The notes beneath the pieces are model-generated. The model had not been told where the DNA came from. It saw only the letters and a program-made list of their open reading frames with translations, and searched no databases. Positions 27,529 to 35,632 of a stretch of 64,000 bases of DNA are shown here, in pieces. The stretch is taken from contig NZ_JBLFER010000007.1 of NCBI RefSeq assembly GCF_047345145.1, forward strand, positions 1 through 64,000, written 5' to 3'. Origin of the DNA: Maribacter_C sp047345145. Its GTDB lineage: Bacteria; Bacteroidota; Bacteroidia; Flavobacteriales; Flavobacteriaceae. Within the stretch, counting starts at the first letter, position 1, and each line of letters begins with the position of its first letter. The position numbers and the translations under genes were made by a program.

Positions 27529-28476
27529 ATGAAAAAATTGCTTCTATTCTTTTTAATACTCCAACTTACCAGTATTTCTGCACAAGTTGAAAATTACAAC
27601 CTGTTTCCATCAATGGCACCCAGTCATCTCCTTGACGACAAACTTGAAGATATCAGTTTTGCCTTTGGTTTACGCGTTTTAGAGTCAGACTACAACGGAC
27701 CTTTAATTCGTTTACGCCGAGCAAACGATAATTCTGAAATGGATTTTTTTTGTAGAGACGATGATAAAGTAGATATTGAGGCTATTAACACTTGGCGAAA
27801 CGGTGCAAATGTCTTCGTTACCAGATGGTACGACCAAAGTGGTTTGGGGCGAGACGCCTTCCAAACAACAACTTTTCGCCAACCTAGATTTATTCCGGAC
27901 GCAACGCAACCCTATTGGGCAGGTGATGGCAATGATGTTCTAATCGTACCTGAAAACTTTCAAAACCTGACGGAATCAGGTAAAAACGGAAGTGTCTTGG
28001 GAATTTTTTATGCGACCGATAGGTCTCAGATACCCTTCGGGGTAATCTCAGGAGGAGAACGCTGGTTGGTACATATCAATTGGAATAACGAACAATGCTA
28101 TTTTGATCCGGGATATTGTTGTAATAATCCCAGGTCATTTATAAACAATCTACCCACACATCCTACAAACCCAGGAAGCTTAAATGCTTGGGACCAATAC
28201 TCCTTTGTTCGTCGCGATAATCCTTCAAACACTAATGTCGATAAGGTTATTTTACGCTTAAAAGGGGTTCAAAAAGCAAATGGAAACTTTCCAAATAACC
28301 AGTCTTGTAATCTTACTTTCAATTTTGGTTTAGGATCAGCAATATCAAATAGCTTTAATACACCATCTCAAGGCAGCACAACTCGTTTTGCCGAAATAAT
28401 CATGTATAAAGTAGGTCTTCAAGATGACCAAATTGATGCCATAGAACAAAATCAAATCACCTTTTGGAACCTATGA
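27529..28476 (+). CDS. Exported LamG-fold protein resembling the GH54/AbfB domain
   Basis: This 315-residue protein has a signal peptide (ends SISAQ). The segment FGLRVLESDYNGPLIRLRR, then VTRWYDQSGLGRDAFQTTTF, matches the pattern of the concanavalin-like domain of alpha-L-arabinofuranosidase B (GH54) and the many non-catalytic bacterial copies of it. Whether the catalytic acids are present cannot be judged here, so sugar binding is more likely than hydrolysis. It starts 5 bp after the previous gene and overlaps the next by 13 bp. Confidence 0.65.
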   Translation: MKKLLLFFLILQLTSISAQVENYNLFPSMAPSHLLDDKLEDISFAFGLRVLESDYNGPLIRLRRANDNSEMDFFCRDDDKVDIEAINTWRNGANVFVTRWYDQSGLGRDAFQTTTFRQPRFIPDATQPYWAGDGNDVLIVPENFQNLTESGKNGSVLGIFYATDRSQIPFGVISGGERWLVHINWNNEQCYFDPGYCCNNPRSFINNLPTHPTNPGSLNAWDQYSFVRRDNPSNTNVDKVILRLKGVQKANGNFPNNQSCNLTFNFGLGSAISNSFNTPSQGSTTRFAEIIMYKVGLQDDQIDAIEQNQITFWNL

Positions 28477-29618
28477 AAAAGCTATGTTTCGTTATTCTAT
28501 GTATAGTTGGGCTACATAGCTCAAAAGCCCAAGAAGCACTTCATAATTATGGGTTTTTAAAAATTCATGAAATGGGCGCAATAGGTTTTCATCACGACCT
28601 CATCAATGATGGTATTACAGATGATAATCAAGGCCTAGCAGGTTTTTTTAGCAATGAGAACATAATCATCTCAGGAGCATTTAGGCCCATTTTTCGTGAT
28701 ATGGAAATTATGGTGAACAAAGACCTCTTTCTAGAAATAGGCGTAGGAGTCACCAACAATACCAATTTTATTTTAGGTGACGTAGTTACCCCAAGAAGCC
28801 TTCCTTACCTTAATCTCGATTATATAAATGATGCATTTTATAATGGCGATAAGAATGTAACCAAAGTAGATGGTTATGCTGCACTTGCTTCGAAAGGTGA
28901 CTTTATTTTTCCCATCGGATATGGAGATCGGTTAAGACCCTTAGAAATAATATCCAAATTTGATATTCCTCGAGCTAGAAGTGCCTATTTTTTTGAGAAT
29001 CCAAATTCACCGTTAACTTTTAATACATCATTCGACACAAACAGTTACGAAGCAATTCTAACTTCAATAAGCAATGAGGAGTTTTGGGATCTAGATTCGG
29101 AGACAATTTCGAGAGTACGCTTAACTTGGACGCCCGAAAGTCAAATCCAAAACTTAGTAAATACACTTGATAATCTTAGAGTAGTAGGGTGGCATAAGAT
29201 TGACAGAGAATGGAAGAACCTCGGAAATATCGCCATAAGTGGAGATTTTTCAGAGGGATACATTTCTTCGGATATATTTCTACCAGATGACTACAGTATC
29301 ATCACTTTTGGAGGGGGCTTCACACCAAATGACGTTCAACTTGCCAACTACATACTAACACCAAATGGTGATGGCACAAATGATTTTTTAGTTTTTAAAG
29401 AGATTGCTCTTTCCCCAAATAATCAACTTGAAATTTTTAATCGATGGGGAAGATTGGTCTACAACGTCGAGAATTATACAAATTCCTTTCAGGGAAAAGC
29501 CAACGTAAGCGCAGTTGTAGAAAAGAATACAATCTTACCTGCTGGGATATACTTCTACATTCTTCAGCTTTCAGATATTGGTATTACACATCAAGGATAC
29601 CTATATATAACCGATTAA
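28464..29618 (+). CDS. Exported protein with gliding-type (type B) T9SS C-terminal domain, copy 2
   Basis: This 384-residue protein is a paralogue of the 22786 product: a signal peptide (ends HSSKAQ; MKK start at 28473 also possible), ALHNYGFLKIHEMGAIGFHHDL, NNTNFILGDVVTPRS, VDGYAALASKGDFIFPIGYGDRLRPL, and a type B sorting domain (LTPNGDGTNDFLVFK, LEIFNRWGRLVYN, GIYFYILQL). It closes the fibre-like cluster, as copy 1 closes the first module. T9SS export to the surface is the expected fate. Confidence 0.85.
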   Translation: MEPMKKLCFVILCIVGLHSSKAQEALHNYGFLKIHEMGAIGFHHDLINDGITDDNQGLAGFFSNENIIISGAFRPIFRDMEIMVNKDLFLEIGVGVTNNTNFILGDVVTPRSLPYLNLDYINDAFYNGDKNVTKVDGYAALASKGDFIFPIGYGDRLRPLEIISKFDIPRARSAYFFENPNSPLTFNTSFDTNSYEAILTSISNEEFWDLDSETISRVRLTWTPESQIQNLVNTLDNLRVVGWHKIDREWKNLGNIAISGDFSEGYISSDIFLPDDYSIITFGGGFTPNDVQLANYILTPNGDGTNDFLVFKEIALSPNNQLEIFNRWGRLVYNVENYTNSFQGKANVSAVVEKNTILPAGIYFYILQLSDIGITHQGYLYITD

Positions 29619-29736
29619 AAACAGCCTTTCATTGTAAAAGCGTGGTATTCTAACTACTTTTAATATTCTGAGCACATAATACATTGCGTTTGGCAACGTT
29701 TTTGTATTAATCGCTACAACAGTTAAAACCAACGGT

Positions 29737-30477
29737 ATGGAACGTAGATCATTTATCAAAAGAAGTAGTATTTCAGGATTGGCCTTGGCGTTAGCTCCAA
29801 GTCTTGCATTCACAAAGGAAAAAGATTTTGAATACTCCATTCTTGAACTTATGGGTAAGGCCGATATTGAACTTTATGGCAAAGATATCAATCTTAGAGC
29901 CCAAGCTCATGATGCTTTTGTCGAAATGAAGAAAGCCGCGTATAGTGATGGTATTGACTTAAAAGTAGTTTCTAGTTACCGAAATTTTGCTCGACAGGAA
30001 GCAATTTTTGAGCGGAAATATGAGCAATTTACTGAAGAAGATGGAATGGAGCCCATGGCAGCGATTGACAAAATCATCGAGTATTCCACTATTCCCGGCA
30101 CGAGCAGACACCATTGGGGGACTGATGTTGATATTATCGACGGATATCCTAAGGCTGAGGGAGATGTTTTGGTTCCTTCAAAATTCGGAGCAGGTGGACC
30201 TTACGAGAATTTCAAAAAATGGATGGATGAAAATTCAAAAACCTTTGACTTCCATCTTGTTTACACCGATGAACCTAAAAGAAAAGGTTTTAAGTACGAG
30301 CCTTGGCATTATAGCTTTGCACCCCTTTCCGTTCCTATGTTAACAGAATTTAGAAGAAAAAATATTCTTCAACTTCTAGAAAGAGAGACCTTTTTAGGTA
30401 GTGAACACTTTACAAACGGATTCATTAGAACCTACATTCAAAACAATATTTTAGACATAAATAAAGAACTTTTATAG
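29737..30477 (+). CDS. Tat-exported M15-family D-Ala-D-Ala carboxypeptidase-like protein
   Basis: This 246-residue protein begins with a twin-arginine signal (RRSFIKR, then a moderately hydrophobic stretch). The M15B zinc site is complete: S-x-H-x-x-G around His125 with Asp132 (SRHHWGTDVD), catalytic Glu188 and His191 in EPWHYSF. VanY/DacB-type enzymes trim the terminal D-Ala of peptidoglycan stem peptides. The Tat signal implies export in folded form, consistent with tatA at 12.8 kb. Confidence 0.9.
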   Translation: MERRSFIKRSSISGLALALAPSLAFTKEKDFEYSILELMGKADIELYGKDINLRAQAHDAFVEMKKAAYSDGIDLKVVSSYRNFARQEAIFERKYEQFTEEDGMEPMAAIDKIIEYSTIPGTSRHHWGTDVDIIDGYPKAEGDVLVPSKFGAGGPYENFKKWMDENSKTFDFHLVYTDEPKRKGFKYEPWHYSFAPLSVPMLTEFRRKNILQLLERETFLGSEHFTNGFIRTYIQNNILDINKELL

Positions 30478-30529
30478 GTCTTTTATAGCTTTTTTGTACC
30501 TTCCTTTCTGTTATTAACACTACACTACC

Positions 30530-31300
30530 ATGAACAGAGGAAGTTGGAAAATTCGAATATTTATTGGCTTGGCCATTGTTGCCTTCGCGTTTATTAAGAA
30601 ATGCAACAATACTGAGGAGAATCCGTATACGGGCAGATCTCAACATATTACCATGTCGCCAGATCAAGAAATTGCCATTGGGCTTCAAAGTGCGCCTGAA
30701 ATGGCACAACAACACGGCGGACTATACCCCGATGAGCGTCTTCAGGCCTATGTTGATCAAGTAGGTCGAAAGTTAGTGCAGAATAGTATTGCAAGAGAAA
30801 CTCCTTATAAATACGACTTTCATTTATTGGCAGATGATAGAACTATCAACGCGTTCGCCCTACCTGGCGGGCAGTGTTTTATTACTTATGCTCTGTTCAA
30901 ACAATTGAACGAAGAACAATTGGCAGGGGTACTCGGCCATGAGATTGGTCATGTGATTGGAAGGCATTCTGCAGAACGTATAGCATCTAGTGAATTTTGG
31001 AGAACGGCTACAATGGGCGCTACTGTAGGCGCTGGAGATATTGGCAATGTTGTTGGAGGAATAGGGCAAAACACATTACTAAAAAATGGTCGCGGTGACG
31101 AACTGGAAAGTGACGAATTGGGAGTTCTTTTCATGATTCAGTCTGGCTACAACCCAAATGAAATGATAGAAGTTATGAAGATTTTAAAGGCAGCTGCTGG
31201 GCCAAATCGAGTTCCCGAATTCCAAAGCACACATCCCGATCCGGAGAATCGTATTGAGAAAATTAAAGAGGCAATAGCCAAATACCAAGGTCAATCTTAG
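30530..31300 (+). CDS. M48-family metallopeptidase
   Basis: This 256-residue protein has one N-terminal hydrophobic segment; Cys25 follows two lysines, so it is not a convincing lipobox. The zinc motif HEIGH is at 137-141, with the third ligand probably Glu191 in ELESDELG. Flanking features (FALPGGQCFITYALF, THPDPENRIEKI) are those of LoiP/BepA-like periplasmic M48 proteases that degrade misfolded outer-membrane proteins. That role is family knowledge, not shown here. Confidence 0.88.
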   Translation: MNRGSWKIRIFIGLAIVAFAFIKKCNNTEENPYTGRSQHITMSPDQEIAIGLQSAPEMAQQHGGLYPDERLQAYVDQVGRKLVQNSIARETPYKYDFHLLADDRTINAFALPGGQCFITYALFKQLNEEQLAGVLGHEIGHVIGRHSAERIASSEFWRTATMGATVGAGDIGNVVGGIGQNTLLKNGRGDELESDELGVLFMIQSGYNPNEMIEVMKILKAAAGPNRVPEFQSTHPDPENRIEKIKEAIAKYQGQS

Positions 31301-31458
31301 TGTTAAAAATCTGTAAACTATTGTCAATCAGTAAGTTTTTCTGTATTTTTCGTATATCCTAAAATCTTTACACCGTCTCAAATTTAACCCTTATAGCTTT
31401 CATTAATAACTCGTACTGATCCAAAATTTGGAGGTCTCAGTATTTTAATAAAACTATA

Positions 31459-31626
31459 ATGGGAACACTATCACACTTTAGTAATCTGTACGTAAAGGCA
31501 TTTGAAGATTGCAAACCAGTAGCAATTGTCATTTTGTTGAAGGTATATTCAATATTTTCGGCGCTCATGATTTTGATGGCAATTTATGCCTTATCTGACC
31601 GTGCATTTAATGGTTGGGATTTCTAA
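31459..31626 (+). CDS. Small single-pass membrane protein
   Basis: This 55-residue ORF (MGTLSHFSNLYVKAFEDCKP, then one hydrophobic helix at about 21-46, ending DRAFNGWDF) is followed by a good terminator. It resembles short flavobacterial proteins that I recall being listed as DUF6747, but that match is from memory. The terminator 57 bp downstream and the 158-bp gap before it suggest an independent transcript. The function is unknown. Confidence 0.65.
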   Translation: MGTLSHFSNLYVKAFEDCKPVAIVILLKVYSIFSALMILMAIYALSDRAFNGWDF

Positions 31627-31682
31627 TAAAATAGAAAAACTTTTATTTGAACATATGTTGAACTGATGATTTATTAGAATTT

Positions 31683-31717
31683 AAAAACCCGTTTTCCTCG
31701 TGGCGAACGGGTTTTTT
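31683..31717 (+). terminator. Intrinsic terminator after the 55-residue gene
   Basis: A 10-bp perfect stem (AAAACCCGTT at 31684-31693 and its complement at 31706-31715) with a 12-nt loop is followed by T residues. It lies between convergent genes and may also act on the minus strand. Confidence 0.85.
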
Positions 31718-31742
31718 GATTGATGAATAAACATTCTAGCTA

Positions 31743-32129
31743 TCAAACAGTATTTTTAAGTACTTCGAGTACTTCTTTCGCATTCGAAAGTTTCGCATGC
31801 TTGACAATCGTCCAACCTTTATTACATTTAAGGGTAAGGTCAGCTCCATTGCTAATTAACACCTCCAAAATCTCGGCTTTATTATAACGAGCTGCAAAAA
31901 TAGCCGGTGTCATTCCTAAAGACTTGGCATTCACATCTTCCCCAAGGTCAATTAAACGCTTCACAGTATTTATATCCCCCTTCATAATTGCTTTACAAAA
32001 AGTACTTAATTCCCTTTTTACAACTAGTTCCGTAACATCTTCATTGTTGTTACTTGTTTCAGTTTTGGCAACAGCATCTGTTACCAATAGCATACAAAAT
32101 GCCACAGCAGTCAAAATCGTTTTTTTCAT
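31743..32129 (-). CDS. Small exported ankyrin-repeat protein
   Basis: This 128-residue protein has a signal peptide (MKKTILTAVAFCMLLVTDAVA) and two to three ankyrin repeats from about residue 45 (GDINTVKRLIDLGEDVNAKSL, TPAIFAARYNKAEILEVLISNGADL). It is probably a periplasmic protein-interaction module; the partner is unknown. Its 5' leader contains a REP-like palindrome. Confidence 0.8.
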   Translation of the reverse strand: MKKTILTAVAFCMLLVTDAVAKTETSNNNEDVTELVVKRELSTFCKAIMKGDINTVKRLIDLGEDVNAKSLGMTPAIFAARYNKAEILEVLISNGADLTLKCNKGWTIVKHAKLSNAKEVLEVLKNTV

Positions 32130-32144
32130 GATGAGTGAATTTAG

Positions 32145-32161
32145 ACCCGCTTACGGCGGGT
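32145..32161. repeat. REP-like palindrome ACCCGC/GCGGGT
   Basis: ACCCGC (32145-32150) and GCGGGT (32156-32161) flank a 5-nt loop, making a GC-rich hairpin in AT-rich DNA. It lies 16 bp upstream of the ankyrin gene ATG and so within its probable leader. Its form is typical of dispersed palindromic elements. Confidence 0.55.
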
Positions 32162-32352
32162 GGATTGATGAATAAATTATGATTATATAAATATAGACTG
32201 CGTCTATAGGTTTTTGTGTCATGATTAACAGTTAAATAACTAAAGTTTAACATCTAATGAAAATTCTTTGAGTTTTATTTAAGACTTAATAAAAGTGGCA
32301 ACGAAAATCAAAAAAGCTTTTCAAATTAGTAGCGATACAAGTCAAATCATGG

Positions 32353-32360
32353 TATTTTTG
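32353..32360 (+). promoter_or_regulatory. Candidate -7 box for gpmI
   Basis: TATTTTTG matches TAnnTTTG and lies 20 nt before the gpmI ATG. No -33 TTG at standard spacing was found. Confidence 0.45.
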
Positions 32361-32380
32361 AGATTCCAATAGAAATCGAA

Positions 32381-33892
32381 ATGAACAAAAAAGTAATATT
32401 GATGATTTTGGATGGATGGGGCAAATCTCCAGATCCCAAAGTGTCCGCCATAGACAATGCAAATACATCTTTTATAGATGGGTTATATACCAAATATCCT
32501 AATGCACAGCTTCGTACAGATGGACTGCACGTAGGTTTGCCAGAGGGCCAGATGGGTAATAGCGAAGTTGGTCATATGAATTTAGGTGCAGGTCGTATTG
32601 TATATCAAGATTTAGCAAAAATCAATTTAGCTATTGAAAAGGGTACCTTAAAAGATGAAAAAGAGCTCGTTGATGCACTTCAATATGCTTCCGAAAACGA
32701 TAAAAATGTTCATTTCTTAGGCTTACTTAGCGACGGCGGGGTACATGCGCACACCAGTCATTTAAGAGGATTTATTGATGCAGCAAACAAGGCTGGAGTA
32801 AACTCTTTTGTTCATGCTTTTACCGATGGCAGAGATGTTGACCCTAAATCTGGAAAGGGGTATGTTTCAGATTTAGAAAAGTATATCGAAGGAACAAATA
32901 CGAAGCTAGCCTCAATAACAGGCCGTTATTATGCCATGGATAGAGATAACCGTTGGGAACGTGTTCACCTAGCCTATGATGCTTTGGTTAATGGAATTGG
33001 AACAAAAACATCAAATGCGACTGAGTCAATTCAAGCTAGTTATGATGCCGATGTCACGGACGAGTTTATCAAACCTCTAATTCTTACGGAAGGTAATGTA
33101 CCCGTAGCTAGCATTCAAAAAGATGATGTAGTTATCTTTTTCAACTTTAGGACAGATCGAGGTAGAGAATTAACGGAAATGTTGAATCAAAAAGACTTCC
33201 CAGAGTACAATACTAAAAAAATAGACCTATACTACGTAACCATAACAAACTACAGCGATGCTTTTGAAGGTATTAAAGTTATATTCAACAAAGACAATAT
33301 TGAAGAAACGCTCGGTGAAGTACTAGAAAAAGCGAATAAAACACAGATTAGAATTGCCGAAACCGAGAAATATCCTCACGTTACATTTTTCTTTTCTGGT
33401 GGAAGAGAGGAGCCTTTTGAAGGCGAATCGAGAATATTAAAAAGCTCCCCTAAAGTGGCTACCTATGACTTAAAACCAGAAATGGCTGCTTTCGAATTGA
33501 CAGATGCCTTGACAACCGAGCTAGAAAAAGAAACTACAGATTTTGTATGCTTAAACTTTGCAAATGGAGATATGGTTGGTCATACAGGTTCTATGCCTGC
33601 CGCTATAAAAGCTTGTGAAGCTGTTGACACCTGTGTCGAAAAAGTAATTACTACGGGTTTAAAACATGGCTATACAACCTTATTGATTGCCGACCATGGC
33701 AACTGTGAAACTATGATAAATCCTGATGGTTCTCCACATACGGCCCATACTACGAATCCTGTTCCATTGATTTTGATTGACAAGGAATTAAAAGAAATCA
33801 AAGATGGCGTATTAGGAGATGTAGCACCAACAATTCTAAAATTGATGGGTGTTCCGCAACCAGAGTTAATGACACAAAAACCATTGGTCTAG
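32381..33892 (+). CDS. gpmI: 2,3-bisphosphoglycerate-independent phosphoglycerate mutase
   Basis: This 503-residue glycolytic enzyme interconverts 3- and 2-phosphoglycerate with two metal ions. Asp11 in LMILDGWG and Ser61 in MGNSEVGH (the phosphorylated serine) are present, as are GRYYAMDRDNRWER, NFRTDRGRELT, and the C-terminal metal site with LIADHGNCETM and HTAHTTNPVP. The length is typical. It is followed at 33 bp by map. Confidence 0.96.
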   Translation: MNKKVILMILDGWGKSPDPKVSAIDNANTSFIDGLYTKYPNAQLRTDGLHVGLPEGQMGNSEVGHMNLGAGRIVYQDLAKINLAIEKGTLKDEKELVDALQYASENDKNVHFLGLLSDGGVHAHTSHLRGFIDAANKAGVNSFVHAFTDGRDVDPKSGKGYVSDLEKYIEGTNTKLASITGRYYAMDRDNRWERVHLAYDALVNGIGTKTSNATESIQASYDADVTDEFIKPLILTEGNVPVASIQKDDVVIFFNFRTDRGRELTEMLNQKDFPEYNTKKIDLYYVTITNYSDAFEGIKVIFNKDNIEETLGEVLEKANKTQIRIAETEKYPHVTFFFSGGREEPFEGESRILKSSPKVATYDLKPEMAAFELTDALTTELEKETTDFVCLNFANGDMVGHTGSMPAAIKACEAVDTCVEKVITTGLKHGYTTLLIADHGNCETMINPDGSPHTAHTTNPVPLILIDKELKEIKDGVLGDVAPTILKLMGVPQPELMTQKPLV

Positions 33893-33911
33893 ACATTTCT
33901 TGCAAAAACTT

Positions 33912-33919
33912 TACCTTTG
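33912..33919 (+). promoter_or_regulatory. Candidate -7 box that decides the map start
   Basis: TACCTTTG matches TAnnTTTG and ends 6 nt before the ATG at 33926. A TTG codon at 33917 inside this box would extend the frame by three codons but is better read as promoter. The transcript would be nearly leaderless. Confidence 0.5.
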
Positions 33920-33925
33920 CCGACT

Positions 33926-34744
33926 ATGATTATCGTAAAAACAGCTGAAGAAATAGAATTGATGCGCGAAAGCGCTTTAATCGTTTCCAAAACCTTAGGT
34001 ATGTTGGCTAAAGAGGTTAAACCCGGAGTAACTACATTGCAGCTAGACGCACTAGCCGAAACCTTCATTAGAGACCACGGAGGTGTGCCAGGTTTCTTAG
34101 GTTTATATGACTTTCCGAACTCACTTTGTATGAGTCCGAATGCTCAGGTGGTGCATGGTATTCCAAATGAGAAACCTCTTGTTGAGGGTGATATCATCTC
34201 TATTGATTGTGGAGTATTGAAAAATGAGTTCTACGGAGATCATGCGTATACTTTTGAAGTGGGTGAGGTAGACCCAGAAACCAAAAAATTGCTTGATGTA
34301 ACTAAGGAATCTCTATACGTTGGTATTCGTCAATTCAAAAAAGGAAACCGTGTTGGTGATGTAGGTTATGCCATTCAGAAGTTTACAGAAGACCATGGGT
34401 ATGGTGTTGTACGCGAATTGGTAGGTCACGGACTAGGACGTAAAATGCACGAAGACCCTGAAATGCCCAATTACGGAAAAAGAGGCAGAGGTAAAAAATT
34501 TGTGGAGGGAATGGTTGTTGCCATTGAGCCAATGACCAATTTAGGAACGCGACGTATCAAACAACTAAAAGATGGTTGGACTATTCTTACTGCGGATGCA
34601 AAACCTAGCGCTCACTTTGAACACAATGTTGCCTTAGTTGATGGAAAACCAGAGTTATTATCCACTTTCCAATATGTCTATGAAGCGCTTGGAATTCAAA
34701 GTGATGTGGAAGAAGAATTCCGCCAGAAAAAACTTCAGCTCTAG
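33926..34744 (+). CDS. map: Type I methionine aminopeptidase
   Basis: This 272-residue protein from the ATG at 33926 removes N-terminal methionine from new proteins. Metal ligands are visible in IDCGVLKNEFYGDHAYTF (two Asp), GHGLGRKMHEDP (His), AIEPM (Glu) and HFEHNVAL (Glu). ELVGHG and VVHGIPN are the conserved substrate-side segments. The C-terminus is about 15 residues longer than in E. coli. A methyltransferase gene follows after 9 bp. Confidence 0.95.
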   Translation: MIIVKTAEEIELMRESALIVSKTLGMLAKEVKPGVTTLQLDALAETFIRDHGGVPGFLGLYDFPNSLCMSPNAQVVHGIPNEKPLVEGDIISIDCGVLKNEFYGDHAYTFEVGEVDPETKKLLDVTKESLYVGIRQFKKGNRVGDVGYAIQKFTEDHGYGVVRELVGHGLGRKMHEDPEMPNYGKRGRGKKFVEGMVVAIEPMTNLGTRRIKQLKDGWTILTADAKPSAHFEHNVALVDGKPELLSTFQYVYEALGIQSDVEEEFRQKKLQL

Positions 34745-34753
34745 AGGCATAGG

Positions 34754-35521
34754 ATGAAGAAACTTTTCAAATACATCCTGAATACCATTCCGAGACCTTT
34801 ATTGATTAAGCTAAGTTATTTGGCGAGACCAATCCTAGCTTTTTCTATGCGGGGAAATACTCATGTTGACCCAATTGATGAAAAGCAGTTTAAAAGCTTT
34901 TTACCTTATGGTTATGAAAGTCCTAGAGAAAATGTTTTATCTCCTTCTACCCTATCTCTCGAGCGCCATCGCTTGTTATGGTTGTATTTAAAAAACGAGA
35001 CAGATTTCTTTACGGCTCCCTTAAAAGTTTTACATTTTGCACCTGAGCAAGCCTTTTACAAAAGGTTCAGAAAACTAACAAACCTAGACTATACAACTAC
35101 CGATTTAAATTCTCCCTTAGCAGATGTAAAAGCTGATATTTGTAACCTTCCTTTTGAAGATGCTTCTTTCGATGTTATTTTTTGTAATCATGTTTTAGAA
35201 CACATTCCCGATGACACGAAAGCAATGCGGGAACTCTATCGGGTTTTAAAACCAGGTGGATGGGGTATTTTTCAGATTCCGCAGGACTTGAATAGGGCAA
35301 TTACTTTTGAAGATGATAGTATAACGGATAAAAAAGAACGTGCTAAAATCTTTGGTCAGTACGACCATGTGCGCATTTATGGGCGAGATTATTTTAAAAA
35401 ATTACGAAGTATTGGGTTTCAAGTAAAGGAAGTGGATTACACTGCTTCAATGCCTCCAAATGAAATCGAAAAATATCGCCTTGCTAAAGGAGAAATAATT
35501 CCGCTTGTTTATAAGAATTAA
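34754..35521 (+). CDS. Class I SAM-dependent methyltransferase
   Basis: This 255-residue protein has a SAM-binding fold in which the first loop is atypical (LHFAPEQAFYKRF replaces a glycine-rich motif), followed by TTDLNSPLADVKADICNLPFEDASFDVIFCNHVLEHI and LKPGGWGIFQIP. This form resembles glycolipid or small-molecule methyltransferases of the Methyltransf_11 group. The substrate is unknown. It is cotranscribed with map, 9 bp apart. Confidence 0.82.
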   Translation: MKKLFKYILNTIPRPLLIKLSYLARPILAFSMRGNTHVDPIDEKQFKSFLPYGYESPRENVLSPSTLSLERHRLLWLYLKNETDFFTAPLKVLHFAPEQAFYKRFRKLTNLDYTTTDLNSPLADVKADICNLPFEDASFDVIFCNHVLEHIPDDTKAMRELYRVLKPGGWGIFQIPQDLNRAITFEDDSITDKKERAKIFGQYDHVRIYGRDYFKKLRSIGFQVKEVDYTASMPPNEIEKYRLAKGEIIPLVYKN

Positions 35522-35632
35522 CGCTCAATAAATTAGTAGTATTTCATCGAATTTACTCTGCCCTTTACCGATTTGACGTGCTTTTCATCGGCTTTTGTTG
35601 TACTCTTATCCTACTAACCAAGCTATTGAAAA

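Noticed and set aside
27529..28476. The LamG-fold protein as an active arabinofuranosidase
   Set aside because: Only the structural part of the GH54-like domain is recognisable; the catalytic residues could not be verified by eye.
19579..29618. The fibre-like region as a prophage remnant
   Set aside because: There is no integrase, terminase, capsid, portal, tape-measure, lysis or replication gene, and all eight products have Sec signal peptides, which phage tail proteins lack.
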